Shown here piece by piece: positions 40,683 to 49,598 of a stretch of 49,778 nucleotides of DNA. Made by a program: the position numbers and the translations under genes. The notes beneath the pieces are model-generated. The model had not been told where the DNA came from. It saw only the letters and a list, made by a program, of their open reading frames with translations, and made no database searches. The first letter of the stretch is position 1. Each line of letters begins with the position of its first letter. Source of the DNA: Clostridia bacterium (GTDB lineage: Bacteria; Bacillota; Clostridia; Oscillospirales; Acutalibacteraceae); contig JAFQKF010000007.1 of the NCBI GenBank assembly GCA_017397105.1, positions 1 to 49,778 on the forward strand, read 5' to 3'.

Positions 40683-42047
40683 ATGAAAAAGGCCGTAATT
40701 CTTTGCGCAGGGGCAGGCAGTAAAATCTGGCCCTACAACAGAATCCGCTGCAAGGCTATGATTCCCGTATCCAATAAGCCCTGCGTGGCTCATAGCGTGG
40801 ATATCCTTTGCGAGCTCGGATTTGAGGATATCGTAATAGTAGGCAATCTTTTTGTTGAGGAAGTAAAAGCGTATTTTGCAAAGTATGCAAACGTCAAGGT
40901 TATAACCGATAACGCTCCCAAAGGCACTGCTTTTTCGCTTCTCAAAGCAAGGGAGCTTATGGGCGGTGAGGATTTTCTTTGCCTTTACGGTGACACGGTT
41001 ATTGATAAATCCGATATCGAAGCTCTTATTGATGCGTTTGATTCGGGCAAGGATAATGCGGTGCTTGCCGATTCAATAAGAAGCAGAGCGGATGACTGCA
41101 TAGGATGCGAAATTGAGGACGGTAAAATTGCTCAGATATGGGGACACTCGGGCGAGGCAACTCATTTCTTTGCTGCTTTCGCACTCAAAGGAAATATATT
41201 TGAAACTCTTGAAAGAAACTCGGGCAGATTCACAAACGTTGAAGTAGGCATGATGCCTCATATAGAGGGTTATCTTGAAATGAGTCTGAGTGACCTTATG
41301 TGTGACGGCGAAGAGATAACCGCAGTCACGGCGCAGAAAAAGGTATTTAATCTTGATAAGCCGTGGCATATCATGGAGGCTAACTGCGAAATCAACAAGC
41401 GCCGCTGTGAAGCGCTTAAAGAAAATGAGCTTGCAGAGGGCGCGGCAATTGATGAAACCGCTGTTATAAAAGGCTTTGTAAAGCTTGGTAAAAACAGCAG
41501 TATAGGTTCTAACGTAATAATTGAGGGCAATATAATCGTAGGCGATAATACCCGTATTTATAATGGCGCCATCATTCAGGGCAACACCGTCATAGGTAAT
41601 GAATGTGCGGTGCGCAATGCGTGCTTTATTGCTGAGGGCTCAACCGTTGGCGATGACTGCGTAATCAGCCATGCGGCAGAGCTTGAGGGTGTTGTGTTCA
41701 GAAGAGTTTACCTGTATCACTATATGGAATTCTACGGGGTTATTGGTGAGAATACCGACCTTGGTGCTGCAACCGTTTGCGGCACGCTTCGTTTTGATAA
41801 CGGTATCACCGCCCACCGCTGCAAGGGCAGAAAGGAATATGCGGAATGCTTCGGCGATGCAAGCTTCCTGGGCGACTACTGCCGCACGGGAGTGAATGCA
41901 ATCCTTATGCCGGGCGTTAAAATCGGCGCTTACAGCGTTGTCGGCGCAGGAGTTCTTCTCAATAAAGACGTGCCCGATAATACTCTCATTTACACAAAGC
42001 AGGAGCTTGTTGAAAAGCCCTGGGGCAGCGAAGTTTACGGTTGGTAA
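40683..42047 (+). CDS. GlmU-like sugar-phosphate nucleotidyltransferase
   Basis: 454 aa, the size of GlmU. The N-terminal Rossmann-like nucleotidyltransferase begins AVILCAGAGSKIWPYNRIRC, has KAMIPVSNKPC and LYGDTVID (metal-binding Asp). Residues about 250-440 are a left-handed beta helix of hexapeptide repeats. The usual signature GxGTRMxP is altered to GAGSKIWP, with Lys instead of the catalytic Arg, and the acetyltransferase-site residues of GlmU are not clear. It probably uridylylates or otherwise activates the sugar phosphate from the preceding kinase, or is a diverged, regulatory copy. Confidence 0.78.
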   Translation: MKKAVILCAGAGSKIWPYNRIRCKAMIPVSNKPCVAHSVDILCELGFEDIVIVGNLFVEEVKAYFAKYANVKVITDNAPKGTAFSLLKARELMGGEDFLCLYGDTVIDKSDIEALIDAFDSGKDNAVLADSIRSRADDCIGCEIEDGKIAQIWGHSGEATHFFAAFALKGNIFETLERNSGRFTNVEVGMMPHIEGYLEMSLSDLMCDGEEITAVTAQKKVFNLDKPWHIMEANCEINKRRCEALKENELAEGAAIDETAVIKGFVKLGKNSSIGSNVIIEGNIIVGDNTRIYNGAIIQGNTVIGNECAVRNACFIAEGSTVGDDCVISHAAELEGVVFRRVYLYHYMEFYGVIGENTDLGAATVCGTLRFDNGITAHRCKGRKEYAECFGDASFLGDYCRTGVNAILMPGVKIGAYSVVGAGVLLNKDVPDNTLIYTKQELVEKPWGSEVYGW

Positions 42048-42058
42048 AATATAAAGAT

Positions 42059-42090
42059 AAAACGGCAGGGAGACCTGCCGTTTTTATTAC
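42059..42090 (+). terminator. Terminator of the sugar kinase/nucleotidyltransferase pair
   Basis: AAAACGGCAGG / CCTGCCGTTTTT stem with GGAGA-type loop, followed by TTATT. Confidence 0.88.
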
Positions 42091-42100
42091 GTAAGAATAT

Positions 42101-42135
42101 ACAAAAATCCCCCGATGTTCACGCATCGGGGGATT
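42101..42135 (-). terminator. Minus-strand terminator, separated from LRR gene by the IS
   Basis: 12-bp stem AATCCCCCGATG (42106-42117) / CATCGGGGGATT (42124-42135). On the minus strand it is followed by TTTTTGT. The nearest minus-strand gene is the LRR gene ending at 43238, on the other side of the IS30 element. Confidence 0.75.
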
Positions 42136-42161
42136 GATTTATAAGGGTGAATTATACTATC

Positions 42162-43210
42162 AAGTGCAACAGTTTAAGAAAATAAAGTAACTCATATAAA
42201 TCCATGGTATAATGTGATTGCTACAAAACAAAAACCAAGGAGGATTCATATGAGTTATACCCATCTTACCATAGAAGAACGCTGTTGTCTACGGGAATAT
42301 TACGTAAAAGGATACAGTTATCGAAAAATAGCAAGATTAATAGGAAGAAGTGTCAGCACGGTATCAAGAGAACTGCGAAGAAATTGTACGCATATGTATG
42401 ACATACCGACACATTATCCTTACACAGCACAAAAGAAATATCTTCTCCGACGTTCATACTGTCACAGAGGAATGTTCCATAATCAAGAAATATTGGAATA
42501 CATCAAAGAAAAGCTTTTGCTCACTTGGTCACCCGAACAGATAGCAAATACACCTTGCGAGCTGCCAATGCCTTCTTTCAAAACAATATACCGTTGGATA
42601 TATGAAAAATATATTGATGTAAACTTGAAAGTGCTGCGAAGAAAAGGCAAAAGCCGTGGTAAAAAAGAAACCAGAGGTAAGTTTAATTTAGGAAAATCAA
42701 TAAGAAAAAGAGACAAAAGCGTATACAAACGAAATGAGTTCGGACATTGGGAAGCTGATACAGTGGTATCAGGCAGAGGTAAATCGAAGGTATGTTTTGC
42801 AACTCTTGCAGAAAGAAAAACAAGATATTACATAGCAATTAAGATGCCGAACAGAAATGCTGACACAATGGCAAAAGCGATAATATCAGCATTGTCAGAA
42901 TTTCCTGATGAGGCGGTTAAATCCATCACCTGTGACAGAGGAACAGAGTTTGCGGGCTGGCAGAAGATTGAAGAAGAATTAAACTGTGATGTATTTTTCG
43001 CCGATCCGTATTGTGCTTGGCAGAAAGGCACAAACGAAAATCTAAACGGCTTATTGAGAGAGTTTTATCCCAAGGGTAGAAATCTTTCCCGTGTCAGTCC
43101 TGCTACACTAAAAAAGAACCTGGCGTTGATTAACGCCAGGCCCAAGAAAGTTTTAAATTACCAAAAACCGCTGGATTTATTTGATGATTCTATCAAAAAG
43201 TGTTGCACTT
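42162..43210 (+). mobile_element. IS30-family insertion sequence
   Basis: About 1,049 bp, the usual IS30 size. Terminal inverted repeats contain AAGTGCAACA at 42162-42171 and its complement TGTTGCACTT at 43201-43210, with TTT following after one mismatch on each side. One transposase gene fills the element. Target duplication was not resolved because the outer ends are uncertain by several bases. Confidence 0.8.
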
Positions 43211-43212
43211 AG
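42250..43212 (+). CDS. IS30 family transposase
   Basis: 320 aa from ATG 42250 (AGGAGG). An N-terminal helix-turn-helix (YSYRKIARLIGRSVSTVSREL) binds the inverted repeats; the RNase-H-type core has the DDE residues in GHWEADTVV, TCDRGTEF and NENLNGLLREFYPKG. The frame is intact, and the stop TAG overlaps the right inverted repeat. A TATAAT with TG extension lies 40 bp upstream, so it may be expressed and active. Confidence 0.95.
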   Translation: MSYTHLTIEERCCLREYYVKGYSYRKIARLIGRSVSTVSRELRRNCTHMYDIPTHYPYTAQKKYLLRRSYCHRGMFHNQEILEYIKEKLLLTWSPEQIANTPCELPMPSFKTIYRWIYEKYIDVNLKVLRRKGKSRGKKETRGKFNLGKSIRKRDKSVYKRNEFGHWEADTVVSGRGKSKVCFATLAERKTRYYIAIKMPNRNADTMAKAIISALSEFPDEAVKSITCDRGTEFAGWQKIEEELNCDVFFADPYCAWQKGTNENLNGLLREFYPKGRNLSRVSPATLKKNLALINARPKKVLNYQKPLDLFDDSIKKCCT

Positions 43213-43237
43213 TTTGACAAATCATCATAAGGTTATC

Positions 43238-44587
43238 TTATTTAGCGGAAAGGTTCTTGATAAGATCGGTGATGCTTGCGATAAGAGCCTTGATGATGTT
43301 AACGAATGAAGGAGCGATGGAAACGATTGAGTTAACAGCAAGCTTGCCGTAGGAAAGGAGAACGTCGAAAGCTGAAGCGGGTTCTTCATAGAATCCGTTG
43401 TCCTTTGCGTAAGTGAAACCTGCGGTTTCGTCTTCGCATTCAATCTTGAAACCTTCAATCTTAGTGCCCTTAGCCTTGTAGCCGAAAGCTCTCTTGCCAA
43501 CTTCTTTAACTTCGCTTGTAAGAGTTACGCAGGTGAATGCGCAGTTAAGGAAAGCTTCCTTGCCGATTATTTCTGTGGAGATGATGTTGCATTCAGCCTT
43601 ATCATCATAGTTAACCTTTGCAAGAGCGGAGCAGTTTGCGAAAGCGGAATCTTCGATTTCCTTAACGGTCTTGGGGATTACGATTTCGGAAAGAAGAGTG
43701 CAGCCGAAGAAAGCTTCTTCGCCGATAAGAGCGAGTTTGGACTTGTCAGCAAACTCTACGGTTTCAAGGCCTGTGCAGCCTGCGAAGGTGGAATCTGCGA
43801 TTTCTTCAATGCCTGCGGGGATTTCGATTTCTTCAAGGCTTGTGCAAGCAGCGAAAGCGGAATCCTTGATTACTTCGAGAGTCTTGGGAAGCTCGATTTC
43901 TTCAAGGCCCTTGCAGCCGTAGAAGCAGCTTGTGGGGATTTCGGTGATTGCAGTGCCGAGAGTGATATCTTCAAGCTTTGTGCAGCCGCTGAAAGCGGAA
44001 GCTGCAAGAGTGTTTACGCTGATAGCTTCAAGGCTTGTGCAGCCGGCGAAAGCGGAAGCGCCGATTGAGTCAACCTTGCTGAGGTTGATGTCTTCAAGGC
44101 TTGTGCAGCCGGCGAAAGCGGAAGCACCGAGATCGATACCGTCTGCGAGAACAACTGTGTCAAGGCTTGTGCAGCCCTTGAAAGCGGAGTTGGCGATTTC
44201 GGTCATGTTCTTGCTGCCGGAGATAGCCTTAAGGCTTGTGCAGCCTTCGAAAGCGGAAGTGCCGATTTCGATTGTGTTTTTGAAGTCAACCTTGGTGGTG
44301 TACTTAAAGTCTTCAAATACGCTTGAGCCGATAGCGCTGGGGCCGTCGATTACGATGGTCTTAACCTTGGTGCTGTCATCAAGGTTGTACTTGCCAATCC
44401 AGCCTGTGCTGTTTGTAAGAGTGCCTGCACCCTTAATGGTGAGGGTCTTTGCTTCCTGATCAAAAATGAAGATCTGATCAGCGTTGCTGCCCCAAAGAGT
44501 GTCTTCAGCGCTTGCCATAAATACGGCTGAACCGAATGTAAGAACAACTGCAAGGAGAATTGCTAAGGACTTTTTGAATGTTTTCAT
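43238..44587 (-). CDS. Secreted BspA-like leucine-rich-repeat protein
   Basis: 449 aa. A cleavable signal peptide (1-27, KKSLAILLAVVLTFGSAVFMASA) is followed by a beta-rich start, then at least eleven ~23-residue BspA/LRR_5 repeats with the core SAFxGCxxL, and a 45-residue helical hydrophobic-amphipathic C-terminus (SYGKLAVNSIVSIAPS onward). There is no LPxTG or cell-wall repeat. Such proteins mediate adhesion or surface display in gut and oral bacteria. It has a consensus promoter but has lost contact with its likely terminator because an IS30 element is inserted 28 bp after the stop. Confidence 0.9.
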   Translation of the reverse strand: MKTFKKSLAILLAVVLTFGSAVFMASAEDTLWGSNADQIFIFDQEAKTLTIKGAGTLTNSTGWIGKYNLDDSTKVKTIVIDGPSAIGSSVFEDFKYTTKVDFKNTIEIGTSAFEGCTSLKAISGSKNMTEIANSAFKGCTSLDTVVLADGIDLGASAFAGCTSLEDINLSKVDSIGASAFAGCTSLEAISVNTLAASAFSGCTKLEDITLGTAITEIPTSCFYGCKGLEEIELPKTLEVIKDSAFAACTSLEEIEIPAGIEEIADSTFAGCTGLETVEFADKSKLALIGEEAFFGCTLLSEIVIPKTVKEIEDSAFANCSALAKVNYDDKAECNIISTEIIGKEAFLNCAFTCVTLTSEVKEVGKRAFGYKAKGTKIEGFKIECEDETAGFTYAKDNGFYEEPASAFDVLLSYGKLAVNSIVSIAPSFVNIIKALIASITDLIKNLSAK

Positions 44588-44649
44588 TTTTTGACTCCTC
44601 TCGGAAAATTTTAATAAGTTGCGGATTTTTCCGCTCTTTACAAATTTAG

Positions 44650-44678
44650 ATTATATAACTTGGCAGACAATCTGTCAA
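44650..44678 (-). promoter_or_regulatory. Promoter of the LRR gene
   Basis: Minus-strand TTGACA (44673-44678), 17-bp spacer, TATAAT (44650-44655): full consensus, predicting strong expression. Confidence 0.92.
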
Positions 44679-44767
44679 GATATCAAATCCCAAAAATATT
44701 TAAATTATTATTAATATTCTTTTAACAGAGGAAAAATTCTCCAAAACCGTTCAAAATTTTGGCTTTA

Positions 44768-46711
44768 TCAGAAAATTTCTTTACTGTCAACCTGAGATTT
44801 TGCAAGAGCGATGAATTCGTCTACACCCATTGCGCCGAGGTCGCCCTCGCCTCTCTTGCGTACGGAGAGTGTACCGTCCTCAATTTCCTTGTCGCCGATA
44901 AGGAGCATATAGGGAATCTTCTTGAGCTGTGCTTCGCGGATTTTGTAGCCTGTCTTTTCGCTTCTGGTGTCAACGGTTGCGCGGAAGCCGCAGGCAGCGA
45001 ATTTATCGGCGATAGCCTGTGCTGCTTCGTGGTGACGGTCAGCGATGGGAAGAAGGCGGATCTGCTCGGGAGCAAGCCACAGCGGGAAAGCGCCTGCATA
45101 CTTCTCAATAAGGAGAGCGAGTGTGCGCTCATAGCAGCCGATTGAGGTTCTGTGAATGATGTAGGGATTCTTCTTTGTGCCGTCAGCCGCAACGTATTCC
45201 ATGCCGAATTTTTCAGCGAGCATCTGGTCAATCTGAATGGTGATAAGAGTGTCTTCCTTGCCGTGAACGTTCTTAATCTGAATGTCAAGCTTAGGGCCGT
45301 AGAAAGCAGCCTCGCCGATGCCGATTTTGTAAGGAATCTCAAGGTGGTCAAGGATTTTCTGCATTACGCCCTGAGCCTCATCCCACTGCTCTTCAGTGCC
45401 GATGTACTTGGCTCTGTCGTCGGGATCCCACTGTGAGAAACGGTAGGAAACGTCCTCGTAAAGGCCGAGAGTTTTGAGCATGTAAATTGCAAGCTCAAGG
45501 CAGCCCTTGAATTCGTCCTCAAGCTGCTCGGGTGTGCACATAAGGTGACCTTCGGAAATGGTGAACTGTCTTACTCTGATAAGACCGTGCATCTCGCCGC
45601 TTGCCTCGTTACGGAAGAGAGTAGAGGTTTCGTTGTAGCGAAGGGGAAGGTCACGGTAGGAGCGTGCTCTGTTGAGGTAAGCCTGATACTGGAAGGGGCA
45701 GGTCATGGGGCGAAGAGCGAAAACTTCATCGTCCTTTTCCTCGTCGCCGAGTACGAACATACCGTCCTGATAATGATCCCAATGGCCTGAAAGCTTATAA
45801 AGGTCGCTCTTTGCCATATAAGGGGTCTTTGTGAGAAGCCAGCCCTTGCTCTGCTCAACGTCTTCTACGAAACGCTGAAGAGTCTGGATGATTCTTGCGC
45901 CGTTGGGAAGAAGAATGGGCAGACCTTGGCCGATAAGGTCACTTGTGGTGAAGATTTCAAGCTCTCTGCCGAGCTTGTTATGGTCACGCTTCTTTGCCTC
46001 TTCAATAGCCTCAAGGTGAGCTTCAAGATCCTCTTTCTTGGTGAAAGCGGTGCCGTAAACTCTCTGAAGCATCTTGTTTTTGGAGTCGCCTCTCCAGTAA
46101 GCGCCTGTGCAGGAGGTAAGCTTGAAAGCCTTGATTCTGCTTGTGTCGGGGATGTGAGGGCCTGCGCAAAGCTCGTTGAATTCGCCCTGTTTGTAGAAGG
46201 AAATCTTCTCGCCCTTGTCGGCGTGCTCCTTGATGAGCTCAACCTTGAAAGCCTCGCCCTTTTCTTCCATAAGCTTTATAGCTTCGTCAGCGTCAAGCTC
46301 ATATTTTTCGAGCTCAAGGCCTTCTTTAACAATCTTCTTCATTTCCGCTTCGATCTTTTCAAGCACGTCGGGAGTGAAGGGTACGTCGATATCAAAATCG
46401 TAGTAGAAGCCGTTGTCGATAGCGGGGCCGATAGCAAGCTTTGCTTCAGGGTAAAGTCTTTTTACAGCCTGAGCAAGAACGTGGGATGCTGTGTGACGGA
46501 AAGCCTCTTTGCCTTCCTTTTCGTCGAAGGTTACGATTTCGAGAGCGCAATCTTCGTTGATGGGAGTTCTTAAATCCTTTACTTCGCCGTTGATGCGGCA
46601 AACGCAGGCTGCCTTATAAAGACCCATACCGAGGCTCTTTGCAACTGCCAGAGCGGTTGTTCCGTTATCGTACTCCTTAACAACGCCGCCTTTGAGTGTA
46701 ACATTAATCAT
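44768..46711 (-). CDS. thrS: Threonyl-tRNA synthetase
   Basis: 647 aa, full length. An N-terminal TGS domain (1-60), an editing domain with HTASHVLAQAVKRLYP (72-87) and a later Cys/His editing motif, a class II core with MTCPFQYQAYLNRARSYRDLPLR (zinc Cys) and the FYGPKLDIQIK motif, then an anticodon-binding domain ending near 640. It charges tRNA-Thr. A T-box leader controls it. GGAC-type ribosome site before ATG 46711. Confidence 0.97.
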   Translation of the reverse strand: MINVTLKGGVVKEYDNGTTALAVAKSLGMGLYKAACVCRINGEVKDLRTPINEDCALEIVTFDEKEGKEAFRHTASHVLAQAVKRLYPEAKLAIGPAIDNGFYYDFDIDVPFTPDVLEKIEAEMKKIVKEGLELEKYELDADEAIKLMEEKGEAFKVELIKEHADKGEKISFYKQGEFNELCAGPHIPDTSRIKAFKLTSCTGAYWRGDSKNKMLQRVYGTAFTKKEDLEAHLEAIEEAKKRDHNKLGRELEIFTTSDLIGQGLPILLPNGARIIQTLQRFVEDVEQSKGWLLTKTPYMAKSDLYKLSGHWDHYQDGMFVLGDEEKDDEVFALRPMTCPFQYQAYLNRARSYRDLPLRYNETSTLFRNEASGEMHGLIRVRQFTISEGHLMCTPEQLEDEFKGCLELAIYMLKTLGLYEDVSYRFSQWDPDDRAKYIGTEEQWDEAQGVMQKILDHLEIPYKIGIGEAAFYGPKLDIQIKNVHGKEDTLITIQIDQMLAEKFGMEYVAADGTKKNPYIIHRTSIGCYERTLALLIEKYAGAFPLWLAPEQIRLLPIADRHHEAAQAIADKFAACGFRATVDTRSEKTGYKIREAQLKKIPYMLLIGDKEIEDGTLSVRKRGEGDLGAMGVDEFIALAKSQVDSKEIF

Positions 46712-46739
46712 AAATATTTCCGTCCTTTCTTCAAGAAAT

Positions 46740-46986
46740 TTTGTTTACAAAATAAAAAAACTCCATCCCATACAAAACAGGATGAAGCAAACGCCCCACG
46801 GTTCCACCCGTAATTGCGGATATAATCCGCCTCTCATGAAGCCTGTAACGGGGCATAGCCGGTCTGCCTTATCGTTGCCGCTTCGGCAGACACTCCGCAG
46901 TGGTTGCCGCACGGAACTTTTACCGCCTTCACAGCTTACGGCAGCTCTCTGAAAAAGCCACCCGTCCGGCTCTCTGCATCAATGAT
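46740..46986 (-). promoter_or_regulatory. T-box riboswitch of thrS
   Basis: On the minus strand, stem I (begins AGAGAGCCGG) is followed by a tRNA-sensing region and the antiterminator box GGGTGGAACCG (about 46797-46807). An intrinsic terminator then follows (CTTCATCC / GGATGGAG plus T7, about 46755-46785). A Thr specifier is probable: ACC (46902-46904) next to ACT (46899-46901). Uncharged tRNA-Thr would favour read-through into thrS. Exact stem boundaries not folded. Confidence 0.9.
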
Positions 46987-47002
46987 TTGAAATATTGGTA
47001 TA

Positions 47003-47031
47003 ATATTACCACTACAAAATAATATTGTCAA
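47003..47031 (-). promoter_or_regulatory. Promoter of thrS
   Basis: Minus-strand TTGACA (47026-47031), 17-bp spacer, TAATAT (47003-47008), directly before the T-box. Confidence 0.87.
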
Positions 47032-47062
47032 TAGAAAAGATTTGCTAATTAGTAAAAATTAC

Positions 47063-47091
47063 TTGACATGAGGCTTTTAAAAGTATACTAT
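47063..47091 (+). promoter_or_regulatory. Promoter of rny
   Basis: TTGACA (47063-47068), 17-bp spacer, TACTAT (47086-47091). The resulting ~110-nt leader before rny has no recognised element. Confidence 0.82.
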
Positions 47092-47210
47092 ATATACAAT
47101 AGTGCTATTTTGTGCCGAAACGGTGGATTTCGGCTTGAAATATACTATCAGTGCTATTATTCCGTATTTCGATAAACCTAAATTTTTAAAAAAGACAGGA
47201 GGTAAAGCTT

Positions 47211-48770
47211 TTGCAAATCAGTTTGACGGTTTCTATTATTATCGCCGTTGTTGCCGCAGTAATTTTTGCTGTTGTCGGCTTCATTTTAGGCGGTTTACAT
47301 AGAAAGAAGGTTTCCGAAGCGGCTATCGGCTCAGCCAAAACAGAGGCTGCAAGAATAGTCAACGAGGCTATCAAAACCGCTGAGGAAAAGAAAAAGGAAT
47401 CTATCCTTGAAGCAAAGGAAGAAATCCACAAGCAGAGAACAGAAACAGAAAAAGAACTCCGCGAAAGACGAAAGGAAGTTCAGCGTCAGGAAAACAGACT
47501 CATCCAGAAGGAAGAAACTCTTGACAAAAAGACTGAAAGTCTTGAAAAGAAGGATGAAATTCTTCAGGAAAAAATCAAGGGTGCCGAGGCAAAGCTTGAT
47601 GAAATTGAGAGCATAAAGAGAAGCCAGTTTGAAATGCTTGAAAGAATTTCAGGCTACACCAAGGAGCAGGCTAAGGATTATTTGCTTGAAACTCTTGAGC
47701 AGAGCCTTGCTCATGAAAAGGCTCTCAGAATTCAGGAATACGAGCAGAAGACCAAGGATGATGCTGAAAAGCTCGCAAGAGAAATTATATCCACCGCAAT
47801 TCAGCGCTGCGCAGCAGACCATGCAGCAGAGGCAACGGTATCCGTTGTTGCTCTTCCCAATGACGAAATGAAGGGCCGTATCATCGGCCGTGAGGGCAGA
47901 AACGTCCGTACTCTTGAAACAATTACAGGCGTTGACCTCATCATTGACGATACTCCCGAGGCAATCACGGTTTCAAGCTTTGACCCCGTACGCCGTGAGG
48001 TTGCAAGGCTTACCATTGAAAAGCTTATTGCAGACGGCAGAATTCACCCCGCAAGAATTGAAGATATGTTTGAGAAGTCCAGAAAAGAAGTTGATGCTAC
48101 AATCAAGCAGACCGGTGAGCACGCTCTTATTGATGCCGGTGTGAACGGAATCCACCCCGAGATTGTAAAGCTTCTCGGCAAGCTCAAGTACCGCACAAGC
48201 TACGGCCAGAACGTACTCAACCATTCACTTGAAGTTTCCTATATTGCAGGTCTTCTTGCTTCCGAACTCGGTGTTGACGTTAAGCTCGCAAAGCGTGCAG
48301 GTCTTCTTCACGATATCGGTAAGGCTATTGACCATGAGCAGGACGGTTCCCACGTTGAGCTCGGTGTTGATGCCGCCAAGAAGTATAAGGAAGGCGAGCA
48401 GGTTATCCATGCCATCCAGGCTCACCACGGTGACGTTGAGGCAAAAACAATCACCGCTTGCCTCGTTCAGGCAGCGGATGCAATTTCAGCAGCAAGACCC
48501 GGCGCAAGACGCGAAAACGTTCAGAATTACATCAAGCGCCTTGAAAAGCTTGAGGGTATTGCTTCCGACTTTGAAGGTGTTGAAAGAACCTTTGCAATCC
48601 AGGCAGGCCGTGAAATCAGAATTATGGTCAAGCCCGATAAAATCAACGATGACGAAATGGTTCTTCTTGCAAGAAACGTTGCTCAGAAGATTGAGGAGGA
48701 GCTTGAGTATCCCGGTCAGATTAAGGTTCATATCATCAGAGAAAGCAGAGCCTTCGACTACGCAAAATAA
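47211..48770 (+). CDS. rny: Ribonuclease Y
   Basis: 519 aa starting at TTG 47211, with AGGAGG 8 nt upstream. A membrane helix (5-27) is followed by a long coiled coil (30-180, Glu/Lys/Arg heptads), a KH domain ([19 protein letters not shown]) and an HD domain with [12 protein letters not shown] and HHGD. RNase Y starts mRNA decay at the membrane. The gene order rny then ymdB is conserved in Firmicutes. Confidence 0.97.
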   Translation: MQISLTVSIIIAVVAAVIFAVVGFILGGLHRKKVSEAAIGSAKTEAARIVNEAIKTAEEKKKESILEAKEEIHKQRTETEKELRERRKEVQRQENRLIQKEETLDKKTESLEKKDEILQEKIKGAEAKLDEIESIKRSQFEMLERISGYTKEQAKDYLLETLEQSLAHEKALRIQEYEQKTKDDAEKLAREIISTAIQRCAADHAAEATVSVVALPNDEMKGRIIGREGRNVRTLETITGVDLIIDDTPEAITVSSFDPVRREVARLTIEKLIADGRIHPARIEDMFEKSRKEVDATIKQTGEHALIDAGVNGIHPEIVKLLGKLKYRTSYGQNVLNHSLEVSYIAGLLASELGVDVKLAKRAGLLHDIGKAIDHEQDGSHVELGVDAAKKYKEGEQVIHAIQAHHGDVEAKTITACLVQAADAISAARPGARRENVQNYIKRLEKLEGIASDFEGVERTFAIQAGREIRIMVKPDKINDDEMVLLARNVAQKIEEELEYPGQIKVHIIRESRAFDYAK

Positions 48771-48779
48771 TATTAAAGA

Positions 48780-48801
48780 GGGCTGCCTTTTCGGGCAGCC
48801 C
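48780..48801 (+). terminator. Hairpin between rny and ymdB
   Basis: GGGCTGCC / GGGCAGCCC stem with a CTTGTAATTT tail, weak T-tract, so likely only partial termination before ymdB. Confidence 0.5.
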
Positions 48802-48827
48802 CTTGTAATTTGATAAGGAGTTATGCT

Positions 48828-49598
48828 GTGAATATTCTTGCTGTGGGCGACGTTGTGGGCACTCAGGGTTGCGAATTCTTAAGACGCAAGCTGCCTGCAT
48901 TCAAAAAATTAAAACAGATTGATTTTACTGTTGTAAACGGTGAGAATTCCGCAGCAGGTAACGGTATCACGCCTTTTTCCGCTCAGTATCTTTTTGACAG
49001 CGGAGCGGACGTTATAACAACAGGCAACCACGTTTTCAGGCGCAGGGAGATTTACGATTTCCTCGATGAGCGCTTTGACGTTATCCGCCCGGCGAACTAT
49101 TATCCCGAGAATCCGGGCAGCGGTTTTACCGTTATAGACAAAGGCTTTGTGAAAATCGGAGTTGTAAATCTTGCAGGTAAATCCTATATGGACAATGCCT
49201 CAAATCCCTTTACCTGCGTTGATTCCGTACTCGGCAAGCTTGAGGATTGCCGCATAATCCTTGTGGATTTTCACGCCGAGGCGACGGCTGAAAAACGGGC
49301 AATGGGATTTTATCTTGCTTCCCGTGTTTCTGCTGTTTTCGGCACTCATACTCACGTTATGACCGCCGATGCTCAGGTCCTTGACGGCGGCACGGGTTAT
49401 ATAACAGACCTCGGAATGACGGGCCCGAAGAATTCGGTGCTCGGAGTAAAAAGCGATATAGCAATCGGTTGGCTTAAAACGGGTATGCCCGCAAGGTTTG
49501 ATACGGCGGATACTCCGTGTATGCTAAACGGCTGTATTTTTGAAATTGACGAAAAAACAGGCAAGACTCTCAGCGTTGAGAGTGTCTGTATAGAGTGA
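48828..49598 (+). CDS. ymdB: YmdB-family metallophosphoesterase
   Basis: 256 aa from GTG 48828 (AAGGAG 7 nt upstream). Metallophosphoesterase motifs are present: GDVVG (7-11), NGEN (about 40), TTGNHVF (about 66), DFHAEATAEK and FGTHTHVMTAD. YmdB homologues hydrolyse 2',3'-cyclic nucleotides and influence RNase Y activity and biofilm formation in Bacillus. The proximity to rny supports this. The upstream start at 48810 has no ribosome site. Confidence 0.92.
   Translation: MNILAVGDVVGTQGCEFLRRKLPAFKKLKQIDFTVVNGENSAAGNGITPFSAQYLFDSGADVITTGNHVFRRREIYDFLDERFDVIRPANYYPENPGSGFTVIDKGFVKIGVVNLAGKSYMDNASNPFTCVDSVLGKLEDCRIILVDFHAEATAEKRAMGFYLASRVSAVFGTHTHVMTADAQVLDGGTGYITDLGMTGPKNSVLGVKSDIAIGWLKTGMPARFDTADTPCMLNGCIFEIDEKTGKTLSVESVCIE

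Noticed and set aside
43650-44300. Tandem repeat suspected as CRISPR array
   Set aside because: The repeating DNA encodes in-frame ~23-residue LRR units; there are no spacers and no cas genes.
43932-44459. 175-aa plus-strand frame opposite the LRR gene
   Set aside because: Repetitive antisense product of the LRR repeats; no ribosome site.
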